Shown one piece after another: positions 41,941-64,000 of a stretch of 64,000 bases of DNA. Origin of the DNA: Metaphire vulgaris (taxonomy: Eukaryota; Annelida; Clitellata; Crassiclitellata; Megascolecidae). Each line of letters starts with the position of its first letter. Within the stretch, counting starts at the first letter, position 1. The notes below the pieces were generated by a model that made no database searches, had not been told where the DNA came from, and saw nothing but the letters and a program-made list of their open reading frames with translations. The stretch is from assembly GCA_018105865.1 (NCBI GenBank), contig CM030870.1, positions 7,122,120 to 7,186,119 of the forward strand, written 5' to 3'. The translations under genes and the position numbers were made by a program.

Positions 41941-44015
41941 CAGTAGCAGCAGTAGTGGTAGTAGTAGTAGTAATTCAATATAGGACACTCACATCATAAA
42001 GAGTTCCAATGTCAACATCAGGTGCTGGTGAAAATGACTGATTGACATAGAGAAACTGAAAAAAAAGTTGAAAACCCATCTGTAAGTTTAAATTTACTAA
42101 TTATCAAAACAAGCTAAACTAATTTATTCTCTGCAAGTAAAATATCATTCCTCAGACCAAACGGTATTCATTTGTATCATTTGGAAAAGCATTAAGAAAT
42201 GATGATGATGACAACGATGATGACGACGACGATGACGATGACAAGTTCTCTGCCCCAATGTAGGTTCGACTGGTTTTTGCCACCCAGAGATAAAAAAGTG
42301 AGGCGATTTCATGTTTCTTTCCTAATAGATGATTGGGGCGAACAACTTTTCCAGGGTGGGCCAGGCAGTGGATAGGGACAGATTCTAACCCACAACATCC
42401 CAACTGCACGGCAAAGAAAGTACCACTACACCTGCAAAATTCACATGATCAAAAGAAGCACATCAACACAGCACATTGCTGGTGAAAAAGACATTCAGTC
42501 AGGGTTCCACCATATAGTATGTACACAAAAAGGCATGTTTTCAACCCCCCCCGTTTGTAAAATATGCAAAATCTCCTAAAACCCCCCATCTACTATAGGA
42601 GTTAAACAATCTCTACACTGATCTAATTATCAAAACAAGGTTTCCACTCCACCAGTGGGCGGAGCAACCAGACTTTGTTGGTAAACACTGGATACCCCTA
42701 TATGGATGGACTCTCACTCTAAAAGTGGTGCCTAGTTTATTGATAACAAGTTCTATGATCTAGCTTATTCTCAGGAGGTTTTCAACCCATGACCCTACAA
42801 CAGTACAGCATGTACCATTACCATCAAATATTCTTAACAGAAAGTTACAGCAAATGTCGGTACTTACAATCGATTCTTCAGAATTACACTTCAGTGCCTT
42901 GTGAAGGAACCCATGGACAAAAGCAACTTGCTTAAATCGGTCTAACGTGTAAACGTTCTTCGTCATGATTGGAGCATCGCCCGTAGCTTTGAGAAACAAT
43001 TTCACTGAAAATAGTTTAACGAACAACAGTTAAACTCATGACTTAAAACTGAAGACAGGGATATTTCTAGGATTGTGAATTTGGGGGGTGTCGACCTCAA
43101 ATTGGGATTGGGTGTGTCCGGTGCTAATTAGTATGCATTTTGTATGCATACCATTGTCACATTATCAAATTTTTTTTTGTCAACCTCAAATTGGTTTGGG
43201 AGGATTAAGGGGGTGTAAAAATATCCCTGACCAAATACAATTTAGAATAACAAAGTGCTGCTTGCTGTTCACTCCTGCAGGTTCATCTGTGGCAATTACT
43301 CTAAAATTTACTCCACACGGGTGTCTTTGATGAGTCGGGTGGTTCCCCATTGTCTTCCTCACAGACAATTAGGAGCAAACAACTTTCCCAAGTTTGTTAT
43401 GCAGTGACTGGGTCAGATTTGAACCTATAACCCTCTGACTTCATGGCAAGAATCCTACCACTATTCCACCATGTCCCAACCAATCCAAAAATATATAATT
43501 GAGACTTAGATCCTCCCGTTCCTCTGGAACATTGGGAGACAAGTCTTCTCCAGATGGCATAATCACTGACAACTTCTCTTGCTCCGGCTGCTATCTCTAT
43601 TCTCATCTTTTTCATGTCTTCTGCTAGGCTGTTTTGTCATGGTGTTTTGTCATGTTTTCCTCGGTCTTCCACTGCCTCTTCTCCCATCTTCTGGTCTCCA
43701 GTCCACTGCTTGAGCTGCTGGTCTTGACTGTGATATTCACAAGATGTGACTAATACATCTGCATCTGTGCTCGCTTATTGTGTAGTGCAGCGAGTCCATG
43801 CCAGTTAGTCGCATTGTTATTGTTATAACATGTAACAAAGCAATCTAATTGGAGAAATTCTACTATGACAATGTCAAACTATACAGGTATGCAAGCACCT
43901 TCTTTAAATACAAACCTTTTTTGTCACCTAAAGTGGGTTTTGAAGCATTGTCCTCTGTTCCTTCAGTTCGATTTCCTTCATCCCCACCACAAATGGGATC
44001 ACTGCCATCTGCCAT
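41624..44015 (-). CDS. ATG12: Autophagy ubiquitin-like protein ATG12
   Basis: Four exons in order of transcription: 44015-43916, 43004-42868, 42055-41993 and 41683-41624 (stop 41626-41624). The phases close perfectly, giving 119 residues. The first 33 residues (MADGSDPICGG...) are acidic and low in hydrophobics, as expected for the disordered ATG12 N-terminus. The ubiquitin-like fold follows: KLFLKATGDAPIMTKNVYTL, then FLYVNQSFSPAPDVDIGTLY, then CFGADGKLVLHYCKTQAWG. The protein ends in the single glycine used for conjugation to ATG5 through ATG7 and ATG10 (known for the family); the conjugate acts in LC3/ATG8 lipidation. Start chosen at the first Met of a plausible N-terminus; an in-frame Met 16 codons upstream would add hydrophobic sequence unlike the family. 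It is transcribed divergently from PWP2. SINE copies lie in its introns. Confidence 0.95.
41856..41975. repeat. (GTA)n microsatellite
   Basis: About 100 bp of GTA with an imperfect edge, in the last ATG12 intron, ending 17 bp beyond the exon 3 donor. Confidence 0.9.
42160..42435 (-). mobile_element. tRNA-derived SINE
   Basis: Read on the minus strand it has an A-box-like GGTGTAGTGG, then TTGCCGTGCAG, then a B-box-like GGGTTAGAATCTGTCCC, then a body with ACTGCCTGGC, and ends in a TCATC-rich tail (plus strand 42198-42242). Same layout as 43326-43483, 47385-47583 and 52243-52420. Confidence 0.65.
43326..43483 (-). mobile_element. tRNA-derived SINE
   Basis: On the minus strand: TGGAATAGTGG (A box), TTCTTGCCATGAAGTCAGAG, then GGTTCAAATCTGACCC (B box) and CAGTCACTGCATAAC, followed by a body containing GAAGACAATGGGG. 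This is the clearest RNA polymerase III promoter pair of the four copies. Confidence 0.75.
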
Positions 44016-44686
44016 TACTTCTGCAGATGTAAAGAAAAATATTACATCATGCCTAATTAACAACTCAGCCAGACTGCAATATACACAAACGGGAAGAGAT
44101 TAAGATATCGCAGCTATTAAATTTTCAAAATATGTTTTCAGTTCCTCTTGATATGCTAAACATAATGTCTTGCAAAGCCAAAAGGCAAGCTGTTTCACTT
44201 ACAAGAGGTGGCAGCAAGAAATGCAAAGCAGCCAAAATCCTCTAACACAAGACCCGCATCTAGTAGAATTCGAACGTGCGTGCCATTTGTTCGATTTAAT
44301 CATCAAAATTCTATTTATCTGGTGCACATATTATTTGTCCATACTCAACTGTGTGAAGCCGGACTAGGCTTTGGTGTCTAACGCCTCTACCAGTCTAATT
44401 ATCAGGATTCAAACGATTTAAATCGCAGGACTGGAATTTTTAAATACGGACTAATTTCTAAATTCCGATTTATTTTTCATCGTATTTTAATTATTAAATT
44501 ATCAAATAAATACAAAAACATCCGATTGAACCAGAGCCTTTCCTATGATCTCAATGATCGTCCTTAATGTTGTGTATCTATGGAGACATCCATGTGGTTA
44601 CTCAAATATCGCGTATTTTACGCAAAATACGATTAAATTATCGTTATTTCCTAAGTTTTAGGGCATTTGTTTATCTTCTAGATAAG
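44016..44686. promoter_or_regulatory. Shared ATG12-PWP2 divergent promoter region
   Basis: The start codons of ATG12 (minus, 44015) and PWP2 (plus, 44687) face away from each other across 671 bp that contain no recognisable repeat. Both 5' UTRs and both promoters must lie here. I see no convincing TATA box. That the two genes are co-regulated is inference. Confidence 0.6.
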
Positions 44687-58116
<13,430 letters not shown>

Positions 58117-58143
58117 ACAGACATTAGATATTGAAAGACTTTC

Positions 58144-58149
58144 AATAAA
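58144..58149 (+). terminator. PWP2 polyadenylation signal AATAAA
   Basis: AATAAA lies 28 bp after the PWP2 stop codon, the usual place for a short 3' UTR. Confidence 0.75.
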
Positions 58150-58365
58150 ATGAGTGCAAAAACGTTAATGCTGTGTTCAAGGCCTGTTTCTGGTATACCT
58201 TTGCCAAAGGAAATTTACTACTAAAGTAAGTAAGTAAGCAAAATCCCGTGAATTTATATAGCGTTTTTGAAGCAGTAATGCAGTTGCTGCTTATTCTAAT
58301 AGGTGCAATAGGTGCTTAGTCTTAATTTGAAATAGCTATGGTTATATTACATTGCCTAAGGAGGG

Positions 58366-58544
58366 CAGTGTTTAATCTAGGCCGTTTCCGCGGGGAAAAT
58401 CGCCCTTGCCCCCGGAAATTTTGGCATACTACATGGACTAACAGCAGCCCCCTAGCAGAATTCCCCCCGGCTTTCTCAGTTTCCCCCCGGCTTTTTCAGT
58501 TCCCCCCCCCCTCCCCGGAGTCCAGGAGTCTAGATTAAACACTG
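58366..58544. mobile_element. MITE, CAGTGTTTAATCTAG family
   Basis: It starts CAGTGTTTAATCTAGGCC and ends AGTCTAGATTAAACACTG, in the opposite orientation to 57476-57666 and about 700 bp from it; ggaggg occurs on both sides. Confidence 0.85.
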
Positions 58545-59905
58545 GGAGGGAGTCAGTAAATGAAGTGTCATTTTATCCACAGGGTTATAGCAAGAGTTGT
58601 GATTGGAATGACGTTACAGCTACACTGGCCTAGCCACGGGGGCCCGGACCCCACTATTCATGCGGGGCGGGGGGTAGGTAGCGTAAGACGATCGGTTTTT
58701 TGCCCATCGAGAATTTTTGTGCCTGGAAATGTTAATGTACCCCCGGGGATATTTTTACACCCCAACACCCTCCAGTCTGCGATCAACACCCCCTCCCCCA
58801 ATCTGAGAGTCGGATGACTTTTTTTCCTTGTCAAACTTTTTCGGCAGGGTGCCCCCAGAAAATACCAACACCCCCAACTTGCTAATCCTAGAAATAACTC
58901 TGGTGCCCCCCTATTCTGAAATCCTGGCTACACAACTTTTTGGCTAAGAGAAAATTGATTTTTACTAAATTAAAATTACGCAGCATTGCAAGCCTGGGTA
59001 ATAAAATTGCGAGCAGTGCGACCAGAATGTATTCATTCTAAACATCTTTGATAATTCTTATGCAGGCTTATACTTGTAGAAAATCAGGTTATATACATCA
59101 CTCATGAACAGGACGCGATTTTAAGGGGGGAATCTTCCCCCCCAACTGCTTCCCCCCTACTGCTGCATCCCCATCACTACATCCCCCCACTGCTACATTT
59201 CTCAACAACTACATCCTCCCAAGCTCGACATATCCCCCTCCCCCCACTGCTCCAGGTCACAAATCGCACCATGCTCATGGATAGCCACTTTCCTCATTGG
59301 TCTTGTTTATAACTTTATCAATAGGCATAGTCAGGCTTGATCTTGGCAACTGCCGTGTGTGTTGCATCCCTTGTGTTAAGGTTTTCACATTAAAAGGGGG
59401 TTTATTGCAGTGTTTTATTCAGGCCTGTTAGGGGGAGATGCCCCCTAAAAAGAACTCGAAAATTCCCCCCAAAAATCCCATCACTGACACAATTTTTGCA
59501 TTGAACTGTGTCTCTTCCCCTCCAGCCAAGTCACAGTCTGCCCTACCCCAAGACCTGGGGTTTGGATAAAACTGTTGTGTTGGCACTCTGACCAGTGACG
59601 TGTCGAGCGTTTTGGGCGTCTGGGGCCAAGTCGATAAAAACTTCTACGAGCAAAAAAGGTCGCCGAGTCAGTTTTGCCCCCCCCCTCTTATCTGGTCGGC
59701 GCCCGAGCTCACCGCCACCCCTCTCTCCTCTGTACGCCACTGACTGATTTGTGAAAAGCACGTTGACACGGAACGTTGAACTCGATCGCAGGCAGATAAA
59801 AAGTTTTGTAGAACTTATCCAAATCGTAGATCGCTGTACAGCTGTAGACTTCGAGCTGAGATAATGTAAATCTCGAGTCCAGATAAAGACCTACTGATCT
59901 CCTTA

Positions 59906-60243
59906 TACAGTAGAACTTCGTTATAACGTATCCAGCGGGTCTGTAAAATTGAGTAGGCCCAAGTTATATGCGAGGTACGTCGCAGGGGCGTAGCCAGAAA
60001 TTTCATTTGGAGAGTATAATGTGATGGGGGGGGTATACAACTTAGAAAATCTTTTTAAAAACATTAAAAATTGTAAGGCTGCCTGATTTTTTAATGGGGG
60101 GAGTATATATACCGATATACTCTTCGTTGCTACACCCCTGGTACGTTACAGTCAATGTCATCCAGTAGCTTAGAGTATTGTATCACAACCCGTAAATTGC
60201 GATACGTTATTACCCGAGTCCGTTATAACGAAGTTCTACTGTA
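59906..60243. mobile_element. Pogo-like MITE containing a CAGGGGCGTAGCC MITE
   Basis: Outer ends TACAGTAGAACTTCG and GAAGTTCTACTGTA. The inner element at about 59985-60140 runs from CAGGGGCGTAGCCAG to GCTACACCCCTG, and gtacgt stands at both edges. The inner insertion is therefore younger. Confidence 0.8.
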
Positions 60244-62414
60244 GGTTAACGCGTTGTTACATATCGTAGTATCTTACAATGTACTTGTCGCGGTTTGTGG
60301 ACCTAACGTAAGTCTGCGCCAATGTGAGATTGTACGCATGGGCCCCTGTTCCGTCGATCGTCAGCGATAAGACTTTAGTCTTGACTTTCGGATCTTAGGT
60401 GCAATGCATCCCCCAAGGTGATTCTTGGCTAGATTTAAATTGTGAAGCAAAATCAAGGCCTAATGCATATTCTTTACAGTGCGTGTGATTTGCGTTAACA
60501 GGTAAGCACTGGTGGTCCCTCCCAATAAAAAACCTTGATTTCAGGAAAGACTAATCCTGGGATATTTTTACAACTCCTAAACACCCCCAACCCCTCCAAT
60601 CTGAGACCGACCCCCGACCCCAAGAAAAAACTAAATTTAGCTTGGGATAACCTTTTTTGCTTGTCAGATTTTTTGCGAGGACCCCAAAATATACCGACAA
60701 CTCCAAATTGATAATCCTAGAAATAACCCAGAACTAGTCGTTTTAGGTTCAAGTTACCGCGAATGAGTCCATGAAATTTTCTCCACTCGTCTCAAACCGT
60801 CCGATTAATATTCATTTCTTATTTCCTAGCATCGTCGAATTCAAACCTACAGTGTAAGCCCTTAACCACTTAACCGTGTATTTAACTGTAACTCAATGTA
60901 AAATGGACGGATATATCCGGGATCCCCAGTTAACCAGTTGCCGTAGCGTGGGTATCTGACGCCCGTGGGCAAACTGTAAGCCTACTTACTAATGGCGCCC
61001 TCAAATTCCGAAAAACCCTGACAAGCCAAAAGATGGTCCTTTCCTGTTTCATCCCCTACTGATACATCCCCAAGCTACATCCCCACTGAAATTTCCGTCC
61101 ATTTTCCATTGAGTTACCCCGTTAAATCGCACACAAGCCAAAAGATGGCCCTCTCCTGTCTCGCTTAGTGTTATTACACAGACCATCCGTCCTCATGTAC
61201 TGTAACTTAACTAACGTGAAATAGGTGATGATATTTTCTCCTTATTAGGATTTTTAAGAGCTGAACTAGGTTCTCAATATAATCCAAACCGTGATAAAAA
61301 AACAATATCTTTAAAATTTGGGGAAATGTCGATTTTTACTGTGACTACCAGGGACGTAGCCAGGAATTTGATTGGGGAGTAGAAATATTTTTAGGGGTGT
61401 AAATCTTAACTATAAAACCACATAAACCATATAAATCACATATAAAAACTTCAAGGTAGACTGATTTTTGGGAGTATATATATACCGATATACTCACCGT
61501 CGCTACTGGTAGCTACACTACTAGGAGTGCGGCCAAAGGAGCTGGTTGCACCCCAAATCTCTCTGTCTTGTCAAGATTGTCGGTTCGAACCCCTTTGTAT
61601 TTAACCTCAATGGTATATCCGGGATCTCCAGTTAGAAAAACGAAAAAAAATTTACGGACAGCAGCTTTGCCAAACGCGTTGGCGTCAAGATAACGGCCAT
61701 ATTGTAATTCCTGCATTTTCTCAATTCGAGTAGATATTTCTCTGGCTTCCGATGGTTGTTGGATATAATCAATTCTATCGCCACTCTAACTATCTGAGAG
61801 TAGTGCAGTAATCTCATTCTCTGCCTACAACCAGTGGCGTAGCCAGGATTTCAGAATAGGGGTGGCCCCGGCATTCACCAGATGATGACATCCAAATTGA
61901 CTCGGTGAACCTCTTTTGCTCAGCACTTTTTTTACATGAAAACCCTTAAAATTATCGATTTGGCCCAGGGGCATCCACACCAGATAAGGGCATCCAATTT
62001 GTCTCGGCGATCTTTTATTTATTTTTATTTTTTTGCTCGTTAACACCTAACACCGAGGTGCAGTGGCGTAGCCAGGATTTCCGGAAGGGGGGTTTGGTTT
62101 TTGACCGTGACCAACTTTTGAAAAAATCTTGACAAGCGGGGTAAGGATGACCTTTTTGGCTTGTCAACCTATTTTCCGGCGAGTTTTTAAAAAATTAGTG
62201 AAAAATACTGCGAATGACTTTCTTTTTTGCTTGTTGGCCTTTTTTAGCAAAGGTTTGTTAACATTTAGTGGACAAAACGCTAACAATGACCTTTCTCCTC
62301 GTTTTCTTCTTCTTCACTTTGCATCCCCCCCACCAACTTCCTATAAATTTTTTCATCCCCTCATCAAGAAATCCTGGAACCGCCGCTGCTTGGGTATTAT
62401 AACTGGTGCTATAT

Positions 62415-62573
<159 letters not shown>

Positions 62574-62600
62574 ATTCCTTCTCTAGAAAACCGGTTCACA

Positions 62601-63615
62601 ATGGACGCAGTTCATTTGCCATCGAATGTCGAAGCGATCGTTCTAGAAGAACAGAAGACCTTCGACGGTCTGCCATTTCCTCTCGTCCTGAAACCGACCG
62701 AGGCCTCCAGGACGCAGACCAGAGCCTTCTGGCAGACGTGGATCCAGTCGAACAGGTTGGCGCTGCAGAAACTGCTCCTGGACTTCGGTGCCATCCTGTT
62801 CCGCGACTTCAACGTCGACACTCCCGCGGACTTCGACCTCTTCTGCAAGGCGTTCGGGTTCGAGCCCTTCCGGTATCTCGGGGGAGCGGCCGTCAGGGAA
62901 CTGGTCGTCGGCAACGTCCTGACGGCCAACGAGTCTCCGCCGGACAGCCGCATACCTTTCCACCACGAGATGGCGCACGTCGCCGACTACCCGACGATCC
63001 TGTTCTTCTACTGCGACGTCGCCCCGAAATCCGGGGGCGAGACGCCGCTGGCGCTGTCCCACATGGTCTACCGCAGGATGGCCGAGCGGACCCCGGGGCC
63101 TGGTGGCCCGGCTGGCCGCAGAAGGACTGCGCTACGTGCGCGTCGCCCCGGACGGCGACGACCCGTCGTCGGCGCTCGGGAGGGGCTGGCAGTCGACGTT
63201 CCTGACGACCGACAGGGCCGATGCGGAGGCGAACGCCCGCGCGGCCGGATACGACTTCGAGTGGATGGCGGACGGGTGCATGAAGACGACGACGGCGTCG
63301 GTTCCGGCGATCCGGATCGACGGAAGAACCGGAAAGCGGATGTTCTTCAACTCCATCCACGCCTGCTACCTGGGATGGCAGGACTCGAGGAACGACCGGA
63401 CGAAGGCGGTCGTCTTTCCGAACGGAGAGACCATGTCACCGGACGTCGTGAGGACGCTCGAAGACGTCATGGATGACGTCAGCGTGGCTGTGAAGTGGCG
63501 TCGCGGTGACGTCATTGTCGTTGACAACAGACAGGTTCAGCACGCAAGAAGATCGTTCATCCCACCGCGTCGAATCCTCGCCAGCCTTTACAAGGACGAA
63601 CATGGGAAAATTTAA
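62601..63615 (+). CDS. TauD/clavaminate-synthase-like Fe(II)/2OG dioxygenase
   Basis: Intronless and GC-rich, starting at ATG 62601; the frame upstream is only microsatellite. Allowing for one extra C in the pair at 63099-63100, the protein has 337 residues. The N-terminal half contains LLLDFGAILFRDFNV and the metal-binding motif HHEM (His121-x-Glu123). After the frame break come LVARLAAEGLRYVRV, FFNSIHACYLGW and, near the C-terminus, GDVIVVDNRQVQHARRSF with the second metal His at 314 and PPRRILASLY with the 2-oxoglutarate-binding Arg. These are hallmarks of the TauD/TfdA and clavaminate-synthase-like family; the substrate cannot be deduced. TTCTCTAG just before the start could be a 3' splice site for a 5'-UTR intron. 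Codon third positions are almost all G or C, unlike the other genes here. Retroposition or horizontal transfer are possible origins. Confidence 0.88.
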
Positions 63616-63670
63616 TACTTTAAGATCAACTCTTTTTATCTACATTTGTCATTTCTCAAAATGGAACTTA

Positions 63671-63701
63671 TTAACTCTAACTCTAACCCTAACCCTAAAC
63701 C
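63671..63701. repeat. Short telomere-like tract
   Basis: About five hexamer-like units grading from TAACTC to TAACCC (TTAACTCTAACTCTAACC, then CTAACCCTAAACC). It is short, interstitial and followed by ordinary sequence. Confidence 0.6.
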
Positions 63702-63709
63702 GTGACCTT

Positions 63710-63875
63710 TTTTCCGTTGACATTTTATCCGTTGACATTTTGTCCGTTGACATTTTGTCCGTTGACATTTTGTTTTGTCCGTTGACATTTTGTCCGTTGA
63801 CATTTTGTCCGTTGACATTTTGTCCTCATGACATTTTGTCTGTTATATTTTGTCCGTGACATTTTGTCTGACCAC
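63710..63875. repeat. 15-bp minisatellite GTCCGTTGACATTTT
   Basis: About nine to ten tandem units of GTCCGTTGACATTTT, some with indels, 95 bp after the dioxygenase stop codon. Frames reading SVDIL are artefacts. Confidence 0.9.
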
Positions 63876-63904
63876 GATATAATTTCCTAATGTTCGTGAC
63901 TAAC

Positions 63905-64000
63905 GGCGGTAAGCTGAAGTGCAGCGTTAAGCTGCGGAGATAAAACGTCGGTCTGGGGAAAGTAATGGCAACCTACCCAAGATTAATGGCTTGTACCACC
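63905..64000. repeat. Copy of the repeat at 56560-56640
   Basis: The segment CAGCGTTAAGCTGCGGAG.. to TTAATGGCTTGTACCACC matches the PWP2 intronic repeat with a few differences and runs off the window. Confidence 0.7.

Larger units (their letters stand above)
58150..62400. other. Intergenic MITE-rich region
   Basis: No exon seen. It holds MITEs at 58366-58544, 59112-59274 (CAGGACGCGATTTTAAGG), about 59408-59573 (CAGTGTTTTATTCAGGCC), the nested pair at 59906-60243, a TTAA-type relic near 60862-60935, 61348-61510, a CAGTGGCGTAGCCAGG end at 61833 and an element at 62061-62390. Confidence 0.65.

Noticed and set aside
63671..63701. Telomere at the right side of the window
   Set aside because: Only about five degenerate hexamers, followed by a minisatellite and a dispersed repeat; an interstitial tract at most.

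Overview
This window is nuclear DNA from an animal, most likely a marine invertebrate. Its genes are split into many small exons with GT-AG introns, the products are conserved metazoan proteins, and the intergenic and intronic DNA is full of trinucleotide microsatellites and short inverted-repeat transposons (MITEs). The sequence alone does not fix the phylum. Gene models were built by hand from reading frame, splice-site phase and remembered family motifs; no search was run.

Layout. 1-4290: repeats, no supported exon. 4291-19371 (+): 20 exons of a CLC-7-type chloride/proton exchanger, N-terminus not found. 19372-21611: repeats. 21612-24817 (-): secreted protein with a signal peptide exon, one large extracellular domain and a Thr/Ser/Asp-rich mucin-like tail. 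26760-29584 (-): CD225/dispanin two-helix membrane protein with a long Pro/Asn/Gln-rich N-terminus carrying a 27-bp coding minisatellite; a 5' non-coding exon may lie near 30.6 kb. 30.7-34.9 kb: repeats. 34902-38642 (+): AQP8-like aquaporin. 41624-44015 (-): ATG12. 44687-58116 (+): PWP2, divergent from ATG12 with 671 bp between the start codons. 58.2-62.6 kb: MITEs. 62601-63615 (+): intronless, GC-rich TauD/clavaminate-synthase-like dioxygenase.

The genes do not form one pathway. CLC-7 and ATG12 both belong to lysosome/autophagy biology and PWP2 to ribosome biogenesis, but they look like ordinary neighbours. The ATG12-PWP2 head-to-head pair is the only arrangement suggesting shared regulation.

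Three genes each carry exactly one single-base indel that breaks an otherwise clean conserved frame. This points to uncorrected sequencing or assembly errors, or unusual polymorphism, rather than pseudogenes. One conserved PWP2 exon is missing from where it should be.

The most distinctive content is the repeat ecology: several non-autonomous families with perfect 8-bp target duplications (hAT-like), TTAA-ended and TA-ended palindromes, nested insertions, tRNA-derived SINEs, LINE reverse-transcriptase fossils, a 5S-rRNA-like fragment, an intronic array of ten CRE palindromes ending in a splice acceptor, and compound microsatellites that change motif in a consistent order.
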